Below, piece after piece: positions 1 to 11,072 of a stretch of DNA of 64,000 bases. The stretch covers positions 10,298,471-10,362,470 of the forward strand of contig OZ017767.1 of the NCBI GenBank assembly GCA_963969345.1, given 5' to 3'. Position 1 is the stretch's first letter, and the number at the start of each line of letters is the position of its first letter. The DNA is from Turbatrix aceti. Lineage: Eukaryota > Nematoda > Chromadorea > Rhabditida > Panagrolaimidae. The position numbers and the translations under genes are program-made. The notes under the pieces were generated by a model. The model worked only from the letters and a program-made list of their open reading frames with translations. It did no database searches and had not been told where the DNA came from.

Positions 1-101
1 CGCTTCATTGTGCTCCTTCATTTTCGTTCCGACCCTTGATAGCTCCTACGCGCCTTTCTCTCCCGTTGTGCTCCTTTAGTGCTCTTTATGCGAGTGCGGG
101 T
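1..101. repeat. Diverged end of a foldback element cut by the window edge
   Basis: The first ~100 bases align, with gaps and substitutions, to the reverse complement of the left half of the inverted repeat at 12356-12632. Both begin with a CTTCATTGTG-type block and end in ATGCGAGTGCGGGT. Only one arm is visible, so this is either a diverged copy truncated by the window edge or a solo arm. No gene is seen in the rest of 1-780, which holds AT-rich tracts, poly-T runs and a GC-rich patch at 410-475. Confidence 0.45.
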
Positions 102-780
102 CACGAGAGCGGACGCCCAAAAAAAAAGTTGGGCGGCCGCTCTCGAGAGCGGTCGCTTCCGCTCCCGAGAGCGGTGCTCTGGAAATCATCCGCTTTCATA
201 AGCGTTGCTCTGGAAATTACCTCAAATGAATGATTTTGCGGAATACTCATGCTTTTTTTTTTCAGTCTTTTCAGTCTTTTTTTTTACTTTTTACTACAGG
301 AAAATTTATTATTATGCATTTTTTTCATAACATTATTGTTTACAAAAAATTTGTTTTCCGAATTTGAAAAAATAACCCTAAAATAATGCAAAAAAAAATT
401 TTCAAAAAGTAGGCCGCGGCCACCTCGGCTTCGGCCTAAAAATTTAGGCCGGCCGGTGGCCTGATTTCGAGGCCCATTTTATGCCTTGGTTGAGATTCTA
501 TATGACTTCTAGTGAACGTACGAGTTCATTAGAACGCAGCTTGGCTAGCCAACGGAAACTACGTTTTTAAAAAAGGACAAAAATTATTTGCCCAGTGTAT
601 ATTTTTCACAAAAAAAAACAACTCACCAAAACCTCAAAAAACCTGAAACCCCGATATTACTAATAGCAAACTGCTACTTTGCTAAGCAAAGTACCTGAAA
701 AAACGGAAAAATGTTGTATTCCCTTTTTTGAAACAAAACTCACGGCAGAATCCACCTAAAAAGTTTGTTTACGCTTTAAA

Positions 781-897
781 AGCTCGTTTCGAAGCAGACC
801 TTGGGTATACTTCGAAACGAGCTAACGTGCAAGAATGCAACGGTGTTCCTCCCTATATTTGATAACGTCGTCTATTGCATCGACGACGTTATCAAAT
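781..897. repeat. Two consecutive perfect palindromic hairpins
   Basis: Arms 781-794 and 810-823 (AGCTCGTTTCGAAG and its exact complement) enclose a 15-nt loop. Arms 857-872 and 882-897 (ATTTGATAACGTCGTC and its complement) enclose a 9-nt loop. They lie upstream of the gene at 1160. They could be ends of a mobile element or a transcribed hairpin; nothing seen here decides between these. Confidence 0.6.
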
Positions 898-996
898 TTG
901 ATGAGCATCGAAATTTGCAGGAGCAATTTGGTGAGCATCGAACAACTCTGGGGGTGCTTGGAAGTCCTAATGCGATGTATACATATATATTTACTT

Positions 997-1070
997 TTTA
1001 CTTTACTTTACTTTATTACTCTTACTCGTGCATAATTACTCATTACAAAATTAAAGAGACAGTGATGAGT
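997..1070 (+). repeat. Dispersed ~72-bp repeat, copy A
   Basis: About 72 bases, starting in the TTTAC repeats and ending in AGTGATGAGT, recur as a near-exact reverse complement at 49041-49114. The similarity stops sharply on both sides, so this is a short interspersed repeat. No family is recognised. Confidence 0.7.
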
Positions 1071-1159
1071 GCAATCTCGATAGATATTTTTTTGTTTTCC
1101 TTTAACTTTTAATCTTTACTTTTTAGAAAAACTCTGCATTTCAACCTGTTGAAAAAAAT

Positions 1160-3722
1160 ATGGACGACGTTCAATATGAAACAAACTTTGGGTCGTCGAG
1201 TTTTAACGATGAACTAAATTCTGGAGATATACAGCAAAGTAATAAAAAACATAATTTTTCTCGCTTTATTTTTATTTTTTCAGGTGCGCCTAATCAGGCG
1301 TCTTTCAAAAACTACAATGATGGCGGTTTACAAAATGCAGACCAAAGTAGATATGGGAACAAGCACCTCCTGTCATCTTTTGAAATATCTCAACAACTGC
1401 AATCGCAGAACGGTTAGTTTTTAATTTTACATGTTTTTGTTGCCTCAATTGGCATGAATTTAAATAAGTCAATAAGCTAAAAAAATTTTGTAAAAGTGTT
1501 ATGTATTCGTCGACAGTTTTCGGGTATTCATATCATTTGCATTTTTTTGGCATTTTGCCATTGTGTCAAGCTAAGATCAAGATTTTTATAGCACTTTGCG
1601 CTTTATCGATTGCTTGCAAATGAACTTAGCTGCAGGAGTCCAAAGAGGGAAAATATTGAATTTTTGTGTAGGCCTCCTGCCTTCCCTGTACTAAAATTTG
1701 AAAATTTCGTCTCAGTCCTGTCTTGGCACTACCCAAAGCTTCAATTTAAGCCGGCATTTGTGATTCTTTATCTACAGGCCTAGACGGAGAGGGCAAATGA
1801 AATTTTGACCATCTTGACTACGTCGCGGGTGCACCCGTTGTACGATGATTCTGCCCAAATCATGCTTTGTTTTGCTAAATCCGACCTCCTGATGCCAAAG
1901 AAACACAAAAAAGTAGCTATCACAATCTGCAAGCGATATGGACTACGCATAAGGGCTTGTCCAGAAATTACGTCATCGCAAAATCGGTGATTTTTTATCC
2001 CCCTCTCCCCTCTGTCATCGGTCGTCATTGCAAGGTGAGGCACCCCGGACCCCCCCCCCCTAAATGACGTCATTTTGAAAAAAAATTGCCTTTTTTTAGA
2101 GGTTTTTTTTGCAAGTTTTGGCTTTTAATTTTGCTAAAAACTACTTTCAGATTAAAATGCCAAAATTATTATATTGTGTTTGTGTTTTTTAAAGAAACCT
2201 TTTCGGAGTCGCTCAGATAAAAAAATTGGTGAAACATATTTGTACTGGAGCAAAATCAGTCAGTTTTCAGCGCATTTTGGCAAAAAAACTGAAATTTTGA
2301 AAATTCGTAGGCCAATTCTTGAAATTTTTAAATGACGTCATTTCGAGCAGGTACCCCCCTCCCCCCTCCATCATTTTCCGTCATTTTTGGACTGACCCCC
2401 CTCCCCCCCTCTCGCAATGACGTAATTTCTGGACGGTGCGCGCGGTGTTCCCCGGGGCTTTTGACGGCCAAATAGCTTGTGTTTTGGAATGCTGCTACAT
2501 TGCCCTTACTTTTTTTTGTGTCTGTTTGGCATCAGGAGGTCGGATTTAGCAAAACAAAGCATGATTTGGGCAGAATCATCGTACAACGGGTGCACCCGCG
2601 ACGTAGTCAAGATAGTCAAAATTTCATTTGCCCTCTCCGTCTAGGCCTGTAGATAAAGAATCACAAATGCCGGCTTAAATTGAAGCTTTGGGTAGTGCCA
2701 AGACAGGACTGAGACGAAATTTTCAAATTTTAGTACAGGGAAGGCAGGAGGCCTACACAAAAATTCAATATTTTCCCTCTTTGGACTCCTGCAGCGAAGT
2801 TCATTTGCAAGCAATCGATAAAGCGCAAAGTGCTATAAAAATCTTGATCTTAACTTGACACAATGGCAAAATGCCAAAAAAATGCAAATGATATGAATAC
2901 CCGAAAACTGTCGACGAATACATAACACTTTTACAAAATCGCTAAAAAATTTCGTGTGGGAACACTCCGCAAGCTCAAAAAAATATAAGGAACAACGTTT
3001 TTATAGAAACCACCGGAAAAATCAAAACGTCAAAAAAAGTTTCACCGCATCAAAACAAAACTAAATTACTCATGACAGCTATCTTATCATTAATAGAATC
3101 AGTATGTTGCAATCCCGTGGCCATAGACAATCTCATCAAACAGTACAACCTACCTGAATACGGACCAGCTTTCATTCGAAGTAAAATTGATGACTGGAAA
3201 ACGAAACGAAAAACCGGAAATGCTGGCGTGCCAGATGAAATTGCAATTTTGGCCTATTTACAAGCGTTTCATCCGAATGAGAACCGTCGTGGGACGCGTC
3301 GCGGGCAACAGTGCGATGGTCCAAGTGACCCAACGTTCAAGTCGCGTTTTAGCAAAAACATTAATGTACTTTATCTAATACATCAAAAATCGATGTCGGC
3401 GAATAGTCAAACACATCAGCAGCCGGATTTCACGGACGTACAGCGCATGCCGGAACCAATGCATGCCGAAACCAATCCGACTTATGGAAACATGCAACAG
3501 GGAGCCGTATGCGAAGAATGGAATCCAAATTGGCAGATCTTCGCATCAGGGCAACAGGCCCCATATCAAAGCCAACCATGGCGCGATGAACAAATTCAGA
3601 TGGCAGGTTACGGTGACGAACATTTTGAATCAACAACCGAACTAGCAGCCTCCAACTGGGCCCCCAACTCATTTTCAATAGTGTCTCCGCGATCAAGCAA
3701 CGCCTTTAGCATCTCTTACTAA
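1160..3722 (+). CDS. Unrecognised protein, 283 aa, three exons
   Basis: Proposed exons are 1160-1238, 1284-1412 and 3079-3722 (852 nt including the stop). Frame is kept across both junctions: A|GT at the first, then G|CT at the second with acceptor ATGACAG. Intron 1 is 45 nt and ends TTTTTTCAG. Intron 2 (1666 nt) contains an inserted foldback element. Exon 3 encodes a compact, probably helical stretch (from AILSLIESVCC to about LYLIHQ) followed by a Gln/Asn/Ser/Pro-rich tail ending SNAFSISY, which looks disordered and could suit a regulatory protein. AATAAA lies at 3779-3784 after the stop. A splice acceptor at about 1125 lies upstream of the ATG. I recognise no domain. An alternative is that exon 3 alone, from the ATG at 3072, is the gene and the upstream exons are separate. 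Confidence 0.5.
1485..2940. mobile_element. Foldback (long inverted-repeat) element, family FB-A, in an intron
   Basis: About 440 bases from 1485 recur as an inverted copy ending near 2940, with few mismatches. Landmarks are TAAAAGTGTTATGTATTCGT at the left and its complement at the right. There is no transposase-sized reading frame. The same family occurs at 41971-43070, sharing the GTGTAGGCCT, GAGAGGGCAAATGAAATTT and TTTGTTTTGCTAAATC blocks. The right flank continues with GTGGGAACAC, matching the outer arm of the other copy, so the left end here may be truncated. A second inverted-repeat element is nested in the centre. Confidence 0.85.
1959..2434. mobile_element. Nested inverted-repeat MITE inside the FB-A element
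   Basis: A perfect 18-bp terminal inverted repeat (GTCCAGAAATTACGTCAT at 1959-1976 and its complement at 2417-2434) bounds 476 bp rich in C8-C12 runs and TGACGTCATTT palindromes. It sits where the homologous FB-A copy at 41971-43070 has only a short spacer, so it inserted later. No coding capacity. Confidence 0.7.
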
Positions 3723-4419
3723 CCACCGTTTTGGAATCAGTTCACCCCGGTTGCTTCGTTCGTAATGTGATTAATTTTAATAAATTTGGCTTTTAATTGT
3801 TGTATTGTTCGTGACGAAGAACTAAGCAGGGAACCTTAGAGGAACCGGGAGCTACATCAGTTCTGATATAAAAACGCGGGAAAGGGAATTTTGAGGGGCA
3901 TTTACTTTTTTTGTCCTCCAACAAATAAACGAGTAATATTTTAAACAATTTTTATTTCGATTTAACGAACATTTTAATCAAAGAAAAACACTGTTGTAAC
4001 GCGAAAAAAAGATAACCACGAAAACCCATGACCATGTTTGTCTCCGTGACAAAGCGACGCAACCATCTCCATTTTCGAAAAAAAGCATCAACCAAATCTT
4101 GAATTTTTAATAGTTATAAAAACAAAAAAAAAGATCACGAATAAATCAAATTTCAAAAATTCGTGATGACCGCGCCCGTATCGATGTTTTTTGGCAGAAT
4201 TGAAGAGAGTTAACGAAAAAAGAGAATCGATAGTGTATGCGTATTGAATTTCGGGTTGATTTTGGCATAAACCGAAGAAAAAAAATAATAGGAGATGAGA
4301 TGCTTCCTTGTTTTTGTGTGTGTGTGTGTGTATACGACCAAAGATAGCGGGGAAGAAGAAGAGACCAGTGCAATTGTCACTCTCTCTACTCACCGACGTT
4401 GTTCGAATGCGTCATCATC
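3723..4419. other. Convergent 3' intergenic region
   Basis: This ~700-bp spacer lies between the 3' end of the plus-strand gene and the 3' end of the minus-strand pinin gene. It holds the AATAAA of the former at 3779-3784 and a short GT run at 4315-4330. I see no further gene in it. Confidence 0.5.
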
Positions 4420-6176
4420 TCATTCGTCCTTGGATTCAGACTTCTTGCTCACCTTTCTGTCACCCGAATCCTTCGCCGCAGCAACAACGTCGACACCTTC
4501 GACTCCCGATCCTCCGGAAGAGGACAAACTTACCTGTTTGACGTTGGTGCTGGAATTTCCATCCTTGACAGCGGCGGCAGTTGTGGTGGTTTTGGTTGAG
4601 GCAGAAACATCACTGCCTGGCTTGCCGGTACTACTACCGTTATCGACGGCCGCCCCTGCTGGTTTTTTAACAACAACGACCGAACGCACCTTGAAGACAT
4701 CCTCATCGTCGCTGTCGTCATCGTCAAATTCTTCCTCCGGCTCTGCTGGTTCGGATTTGACGGATTTCTTGTCGTCAACCTCATGCTTAGGAGCTTTGTT
4801 GTTGTTGTTACCGTTGTTGACTTCGTTTGAGACGAGACGGACGGCGGAACGAACGGCAGGACTGATTTCTCCGTCACTCAGTTCATCCAGTTCACGGATG
4901 GCGTCGTCGGCTTCTTCTTTGCGTTCTTTGATGAGAGCTAAAAAAATTTTGAATATAAAAACTGTGCCCCAAAACAAAGTTTAAAACTCACTTTCAATGT
5001 TGCGTTCCGTACCCTTGAGCAACTCCATGGTTCGAAGGGTGTGCCGGGCAGGAAGGTAGAAGAGTACCGGCTTGGTTTCAGTCTGGATAAAGTTCTGCAG
5101 GTGCTGGTAGTGTTCGACCTTCGCGTCACACTGAAAAATTAAAAATCGCTGTATATAAAAAATTCCAAGCCCGACAAAAAAAATATATAAAAAATCCAAG
5201 CCCGGCAAAAAAACCTACCCTCGCCTTGATCGCCTGCTTCTGACGCAAGCGCTGAATTTGCAGCTCCTTTTCCTTCATTTTGTACACCACTTCGCGCCGT
5301 TCATTTTGGTATTGAGCAGCGTGCTCTTCTTTCTGCTTCGCCAGTCGTTCTTCGATTTCACGAAGTTTAGTTTGGCTCTAAATTTTTTTTATTTCGACAT
5401 TTTTTTAACAAAACTTGCAAAAATAAAACAAACCTGATGATTTTTCGGAGTTTCCTCCTTCTGAAACTGCCGAAGGGTACCCATGAGCAATCCACCAAAT
5501 AGACGACGGTTTCTGCAAAAAAATACACAATAATAAAAATTTCGCTAAAATAATAAAAAAAACAAACCTTTTTTCATCCTCCGTAGATCCAGTTTTGCGT
5601 TGCTCAGCCAAAATCTCAGCCCGTGACTTTGTCTCGATCGTAGGCATGTGAATGCTCGATGAAACGGTTGGTCGTCGACCATCGGCCTCGCCATCACGGC
5701 TTTCGCGTCGACGATGTGGCGTGGAATCTACGAAAAGGGTGGATCCGACGGTGATGCGGGGGCGCTTTTCGGGACGTCTAAAAACAAAAAAAAATAATTC
5801 ATATTTTTTTCAAAATTTATCGAAAAAGAGAACATCCGGCCCGAATTTTCTATTTTGTGGAAACAAAAAAATATCAAAAACTTTTTTTTTCAAAATTACC
5901 AAAAAAAGCAAATTTGGTCAAAATTTCCAATTTTGAGCAAAAAAAACTAAAAACTTACTCAGTTTTAGTTTCTTCTTCCTTTTCCGGTCCATCATCAGCA
6001 GCCCGCTTTCTTTGACTTCTAAAACATAATCAAAGTAATCAATTTGAACCCAAAAAAATGCAACAATAAAAAAAAACATACTGTGTATGCTCTTTTCCAG
6101 TCAGCGTGGCATACTTGGAGCTCAGAGCCTGTAGTTCGTCGACGTGTCGATCAATTTCGACTTTGATATCAGCCAT
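4420..6176 (-). CDS. Pinin homologue (exon-junction / splicing-associated protein)
   Basis: Seven exons: 6176-6082, 6018-5959, 5777-5568, 5512-5434, 5377-5219, 5130-4992, 4937-4420. They join in frame to 419 aa. Two hallmarks of the pinin/SDK/memA family are visible: NRRLFGGLLMGTLRQFQKE at about 123-141, and ETKPVLFYLPAR at about 219-230 after a charged coiled-coil stretch (about 150-200). The N-terminus resembles the family's amphipathic start, and the tail (from ~248) is acidic then Ser/Thr/Val/Lys-rich. Pinin is a nuclear-speckle protein linked to the exon junction complex and alternative splicing; the role here is inferred from the family. A TTTTTTTTTGCAG acceptor ends three bases before the ATG, suggesting spliced-leader trans-splicing or a 5' UTR intron. 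A strong CAG|GTAAGT inside the last exon (~4533) could give an alternative 3' end. The vertebrate protein is longer, mainly in its SR-rich tail, which is reduced here. Confidence 0.9.
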
Positions 6177-6857
6177 GCTCTGCAAAAAAAAACACGTTTC
6201 ACGTTTCTTTTTTGCCGTCGACAAAGTTCACTCGCCAAACAAAAAAATTCCAGCCAAGACAAAAGTCATCGAAAAAATAAAAGTACAATCGCCGAATGTA
6301 AAAACGGCATAAAAATCACTTTTCTTCCCATCAACAAAATTCCTTTATCCGTTCAAAACGTACAGTTAAAAAGAGCAAGTACTATATCCAAAGACCAACG
6401 CGCAAAAAGCGATTCAAAAACAATAAGAGAACACAAAAAAAAGAAAACGCCACAGAAAAAAAAGACGGTCAAGACGACAAATATTTAGAGTATGGGCATT
6501 CAAGCGTTGGTTGTGGTTGCGGTGGTAAGAAAAGAGACATTGGTGGATCAGCGTAATCGCAGATAGCTTGAAAAGAAAGAAAAAAGGGAAAACACACAAC
6601 TTTAGCTGTGGTTGTTGCTTTTTTTTGAGCGCGCAGAAAAAAAACAAAAATCAAAAAAAAGGAGCATGAAAAAAAAGAAAGAAAACAAAATCAAATCCCA
6701 GAACGAAAAAGCAACATGCTCACTCACTCACTCACGCCCCTATAAAAAAAAAGAACAAAAAAAGTCGAGTTATCTTGATACAATAAGATCTGCGCTCCCC
6801 GAACCACTGCTGAGGGAGGGAGGGAGAATTCTGAATATTTAAAAAACATCCCGGTGC
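6177..6857. other. Spacer between the FUBP-like and pinin genes
   Basis: This 680-bp A-rich spacer separates two genes on the same strand. The pinin start has a consensus acceptor just upstream. The spacer is longer than a usual ~100-nt nematode operon gap, so co-transcription is possible but not shown. No AATAAA on the minus strand was noticed here. Confidence 0.4.
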
Positions 6858-9800
6858 TCAGTTGTAGCCACCAGCGCCGCCGTATCCGCGGGAATCGCCA
6901 CCTCCCGTTCCGGGTGCACTGCCAGCAGTCGATCCAGTGGCCGCGGCTTTGGCCTGTGCTTCGACCATGGCAGCTTTCTCGGGCATACCCATCTTGCGAT
7001 AATACTCAGCCCATTGCGCAGAATAGTCTGGCTGACCCGCGCCTCCTCCGGACTGCTGTCCGCCCTGGGGCTGGGATTGCTGGCCTCCTGAGCCACCACC
7101 GCCCTGCTGGAAGACTCCGTAGTTGCCACCACCGGCTTGGCTGGCGACCGCGGCTTGCTGCTGCTGGTAGTAGGACCAGGCGTCGTTTTGACCGGCTAAA
7201 ACAGAAAAAAATAAACATAAAAAATTTTTTTGTCTTCAAAAACCCACCAAAACCACCATTCTGCTGATTCCACTGACCGTAAGCGTCAAAGTTCTGAGCG
7301 GCAGCGTAGGGATTGACTTGCGGGATCGCAGCGCTACCCGTAAAGACAGGAACGGGAGTACCCGGAGCAATGTCGCCGACCTTGATGCGGATGATGTGCT
7401 GGGCGTTGTGGATCTGGGAAGGAGTGCCCTTGATGATAAATACCTTCTCCGAGGGATTCGGAGGAGGATCACGCGACAGCTCGACGTGAGCGCCAGATTC
7501 GTTGCAGATCTGCTTGATCGTGTCGCCGCCCTTGCCGATGACAAGACCCGTCTTGTTGGCAGGAACGTGCATCATGAAGGTCTCAGCCGCGCCGCCGGTG
7601 TTTGAGCGTCTCAGGAGGTCGGAAATGAGCCTCGTCGCTCGGTTGATCTGTTCCGGAGTGCCATGGAGTGTTGCGCAACGGTCTGGTTTGCCGGGATCTT
7701 CTGGAATGGGTGAAAACGCGTTAGAAATGTGGAAAAAAAGGAAAAAAATGCAAAAAAAAAGAACAAAAAGTTCAGAACGGAAAAAAAATATCGTAAAAAA
7801 GTTGATTTCTCAACACGAAAAATGCAAACTTGGCCTAAATTGTCGGAAATCAAGAAAAGTAACAAAGTACCGTAAAACGAATGGTGTCTCAACGCGAAAA
7901 GTAAAAATTTAGCACAAATTGTTGTAAACCCAAACAAAGTACCGTAAAAATGTCTCAACACGAAAATCGTAATCTGAACAAAGTACCGTATAAAAGCACG
8001 ATGTTTCAACGCGAAAATGCAAAAAAACCTAAGAAATTTCAGACCAAAAACCAATCGTAACCCAAATTCTAGCCTAAATTTTCATTTCTTTCGTTCTTCC
8101 CCAAAAAAAACTCACCATCAGGTTTGAACTGAATCTTGCATCCAGATTCGTTTCCCAGACGCTTGATAGTCTCGCCGCCTTTGCCGATGATGATGCCAAC
8201 CGACGCCCGGGGCACGATGACTTCACCAACCGACTTAGCAATACTCACGCGACCATCCTCAGAATTGATGATGTTTTCAATGGTTCGCCTCGCAGCAGCA
8301 ACGTGATCGGGAGTTCCGGTGATGAGAAGTGGCTTGGGGCCGGATGAGACCGACTGGCTTTCCTGGATGAGGAGCATCTTGACCTGGAGGGATTCCTGGA
8401 GGTGTTTGATCGTATCTCCGTTGCGACCAATGATGAGGCCACACTTCTGGCCGGGAATCATGACGGTTTCCTGGATGCATCCGATCGGAATGGCACCGGC
8501 AGCTCCGCCTCCGGCTGCCTGGGCAGCAGCGGGATTGACGTTGGTCGGCGTCGTGCCACCGCCTCCCGTGGACTGACGGTTGTTGGATCGGGTGATGACT
8601 TCGCTGATCATTTCGCGTGCTTTGCTGAAAAGAAAATGATGTTTTTAGGTAAAAAAAATGAGTAAAAAATTGAAAACGACGTAAAGAATGATAATTTAGA
8701 TAAAAAAAATAATGCACATGGCAAAACATGAATTTTAGGCAAAAACAGTACGGTAAAAATGTTTTAGGTAAAAAAAGAAGAAAAATTATGTCAAAAATGA
8801 ATTTTTAGGTAAGAAAAAAGAAAAACGACGTAAAAAGTGAATTTTTAGGTAAAAATAGAGAATATCGTAAAAAATCGAATTTCAAGATAACAAAAAGAAT
8901 GTAAAAACTCACTTCACGCTGCTTCGAGTGCCCTGAAGAGTGCAAAATCGAGTGTTGTTTTCCGTGGGACTGGGAGCCATCTGTACACGGCAGCCAGTCT
9001 GCTGCTGAATTGCCGAGATCTGCTCGCCTCCGCGACCGATGACTACAAAAAAAGAAGGCAAAAAGTAAAAAAATAAGCACAAATGATGTCAAAAAAGTGA
9101 TTCTTACCAAGTCCGACAACGCTGTCGGGAATCTCGATGGTTTCGAGAACTGTCTCTTGTCCGAGATCCATCTTTCTTCCACCACCAATTGATTCGTTGC
9201 TAGGATCTTCACCGGCTCGTTTCTTGCTTGGCACCGCTGAAAAGCCCAAAAAATGAATGAAAAAAGGTCAACTTTAGCCTATCGAAAAAAAACAGGAAAG
9301 AAAAACCCGCTGTCTGACCAGTCGTTTCCCACAACGAAAAAAAAATGTGTAATGACAAAAAAATCATTCGTCTCAGGAATTTGGTAGAAAAAAAGTGTGT
9401 CAATATTAAACCCATCATTTTTTTCATTCATTCACAAGTCAGAGTCAGTCAGTCAGTTTGCCTGTTTGTTCGTTCGTCTTTGTGTAACGTACAAGTAAGA
9501 TCGTCGTTGCTGGTGTCACTGATTGTCCGTTTCTGTCCAGACGATGAGGATGACGTGGATTGAGCAGCAGCAGCTAACTAAAGGATACATTACATGCAAA
9601 ATCAATATTTTTATTAAAAATTAAAATAATAAATTATATAGTTTTTCATGCATAAAAAATACCAACAAAGCATCATCATACGCATCATAACAAATCAATT
9701 CAAAAAAATAATGAAAAAATATCGTAACAAGTATCAAATTTCGCCAATTTTCAAAAATCTTTGCGGTTCAACCTTTTATTGTTAATTACTACAAATTAAT

Positions 9801-10109
9801 AAATGAAAAAAAAACCTTCATACATACCAGTGTATATCATCATCAAAAATATCAAAATTATTATATACAGCAGCAAAAAATAATAAAATTACAATTACGG
9901 TCAATTATGTACATCATACAATGAATGCATACGTCAAAAAATAGTACCCCAGTTTTTTCATTAAATTCAATTCAAAATAAACTAATATAATTTATTTAAA
10001 GAAAAAAATAGAGAAAGTATGATTGATAGAAGGTAAAAAAGCCAACCTGTGCACGAGCAATAGCCTCTTGAACGTGAGCGTTGTTATTCGCAACGGCTCC
10101 AGAAGACAT
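6858..10109 (-). CDS. FUBP/KSRP-type RNA-binding protein with four KH domains
   Basis: Seven exons: 10109-10047, 9577-9493, 9236-9108, 9042-8913, 8624-8116, 7700-7248, 7195-6858, giving 568 aa with frame kept at every junction. Four KH domains are visible at about 77-142, 187-253, 267-335 and 343-413, with GxxG loops GRGG, GRNG, GKGG and GKGG. A Gly/Gln-rich region and the tail motif PDYSAQWAEYYRKMGM follow, which is the tyrosine-rich C-terminal repeat of far-upstream-element-binding proteins. The family binds single-stranded DNA and AU-rich RNA and acts in transcription, splicing and mRNA decay, so a nuclear and cytoplasmic role is likely. The start ATG gives MSSGAVANNNAHVQ. Intron 1 is ~470 nt and very AT-rich. 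Introns 4 and 5 contain degenerate tandem repeats. Human members are longer (about 640-710 aa). Confidence 0.92.
7735..8060. repeat. Degenerate intronic minisatellite with TCTCAACRCGAAAA units
   Basis: Intron 5 of the FUBP-like gene contains about four degenerate units combining ACAAAGTACCGTAAAA with TCTCAACACGAAAA or TTTCAACGCGAAAA (near 7805, 7885, 7950 and 8003). The core resembles the TCTCGnnACGAAAA element seen before the tandem-family genes. Spacing is irregular. Confidence 0.55.
8630..8895. repeat. Degenerate tandem repeat in FUBP-like intron 4
   Basis: About five copies of a motif like GAATTTTTAGGTAAAAA occur at irregular spacing in the 270-nt intron. On the plus strand each carries AGGTAA, but the gene is on the other strand, so these are not its splice sites. 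Origin is probably slippage. Confidence 0.5.
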
Positions 10110-10991
10110 TACTTGCCAAAGTGTAGGCAAAGAAAACAAGCCGCAGACGTGTGCTTGTTGTGGTGGTTGGATGTAGGATTGTAGATGACTGTTGTTGTCG
10201 TGTCGTCTCGATAGTGTAGATTGTACGACGAATGGATGCCCCGAATTGATAGGATTACTGCTGATGGCAATGCAGGTGCTGTTCAGCGGAATGGATGAAT
10301 AACGACTCTTTGCAATACAAAAAAAGCACTCGTCCAAACAAGCAAAAACTCAATGGTCTGGAAGACAGTCCAATTGAGTGGTCGTCAGAGAAACAAAAAG
10401 AAGGAGGAGATGTAGTGGTAGTAGTTGGCAGACTACCTGTAAAGTTCAATCGATCAAAAATGGGATAAAATCCGCCCCAAATACACGACGCGATACAAGC
10501 CAACAAAACAAAACACAACGCCGCGTTTGTGTTTCATCCGAAGAGAGAGAGAGAGAAAAAAAATGGAGGACGCTTGTACGTGCACACGAAGCGAATAAAA
10601 CAGAACGCACTGGATCCATACAAATAGGTGCATATTGTGCGTCGGTCATCTTATTCGTGGTCAAAGACGGATGCGTGCGCGCTTGTGTTCGTTTACGACT
10701 GCGGCAGTCGCGTCCTCCATCCTTCTTTTGCTTGGCGTTCTGTTTCGCCGAAATCCACCGCTTTGTCTGGGGCTTTTCAAATTAATAAAATTAATCCTTA
10801 TTTACATTTTTACTGTACAAAAGTTGCGAATTCAAAAAATTTGTCGAAAAAAAAAGAATTATGTTTTCTAAAATTGTCATTTTTCAACAGATCGGAACAT
10901 TTTATGCTGCAAGTTTTGTGGCACATTGAAAAAAGTTTGAATTTCTGACGATCTGAGCTTATGGATTAATTTTTCGGAAAAAGATATATTC
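10110..10991. other. Upstream region of the FUBP-like gene; no gene seen
   Basis: These 880 bp lie between the FUBP-like ATG and the tRNA. They probably hold the 5' UTR and promoter. Short reading frames exist on both strands but none has a recognisable motif. No repeat structure stands out. Confidence 0.35.
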
Positions 10992-11072
10992 GCAGCCAGC
11001 AGGATTTGAACCTGCGCGGGCAATGCCCAACAGATTTCTAGTCTGTCGCCTTAACCACTCGGCCATAGCTGC
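10992..11072 (-). tRNA. tRNA-Ser (anticodon AGA)
   Basis: On the minus strand the sequence folds as a class II tRNA. The 7-bp acceptor stem (GCAGCTA with TGGCTGC) has one G-T pair. The 5-bp anticodon stem ACAGA/TCTGT has loop CTAGAAA, reading AGA (serine, codon UCU). The long variable arm GGGCATTGCCC is the serine hallmark, and the T arm is GCAGGTTCAAATCCTGC. No intron. The CCA end is not encoded, as usual in eukaryotes. Confidence 0.95.

Noticed and set aside
801..1112. 103-aa plus-strand frame over the hairpin region
   Set aside because: It crosses a perfect hairpin and a dispersed repeat and shows no conserved motif.
1780..2073. 97-aa minus-strand frame in the FB-A element
   Set aside because: It has an inverse counterpart in the other arm, crosses the nested MITE end, and matches no transposase motif.
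4295..4984. 229-aa Ser/Leu-rich plus-strand frame
   Set aside because: Antisense of the low-complexity tail of pinin; composition explains it.
7611..8054. 147-aa Phe-rich minus-strand frame
   Set aside because: It reads through intron 5 of the FUBP-like gene; the minisatellite there generates the Phe-rich repeats.
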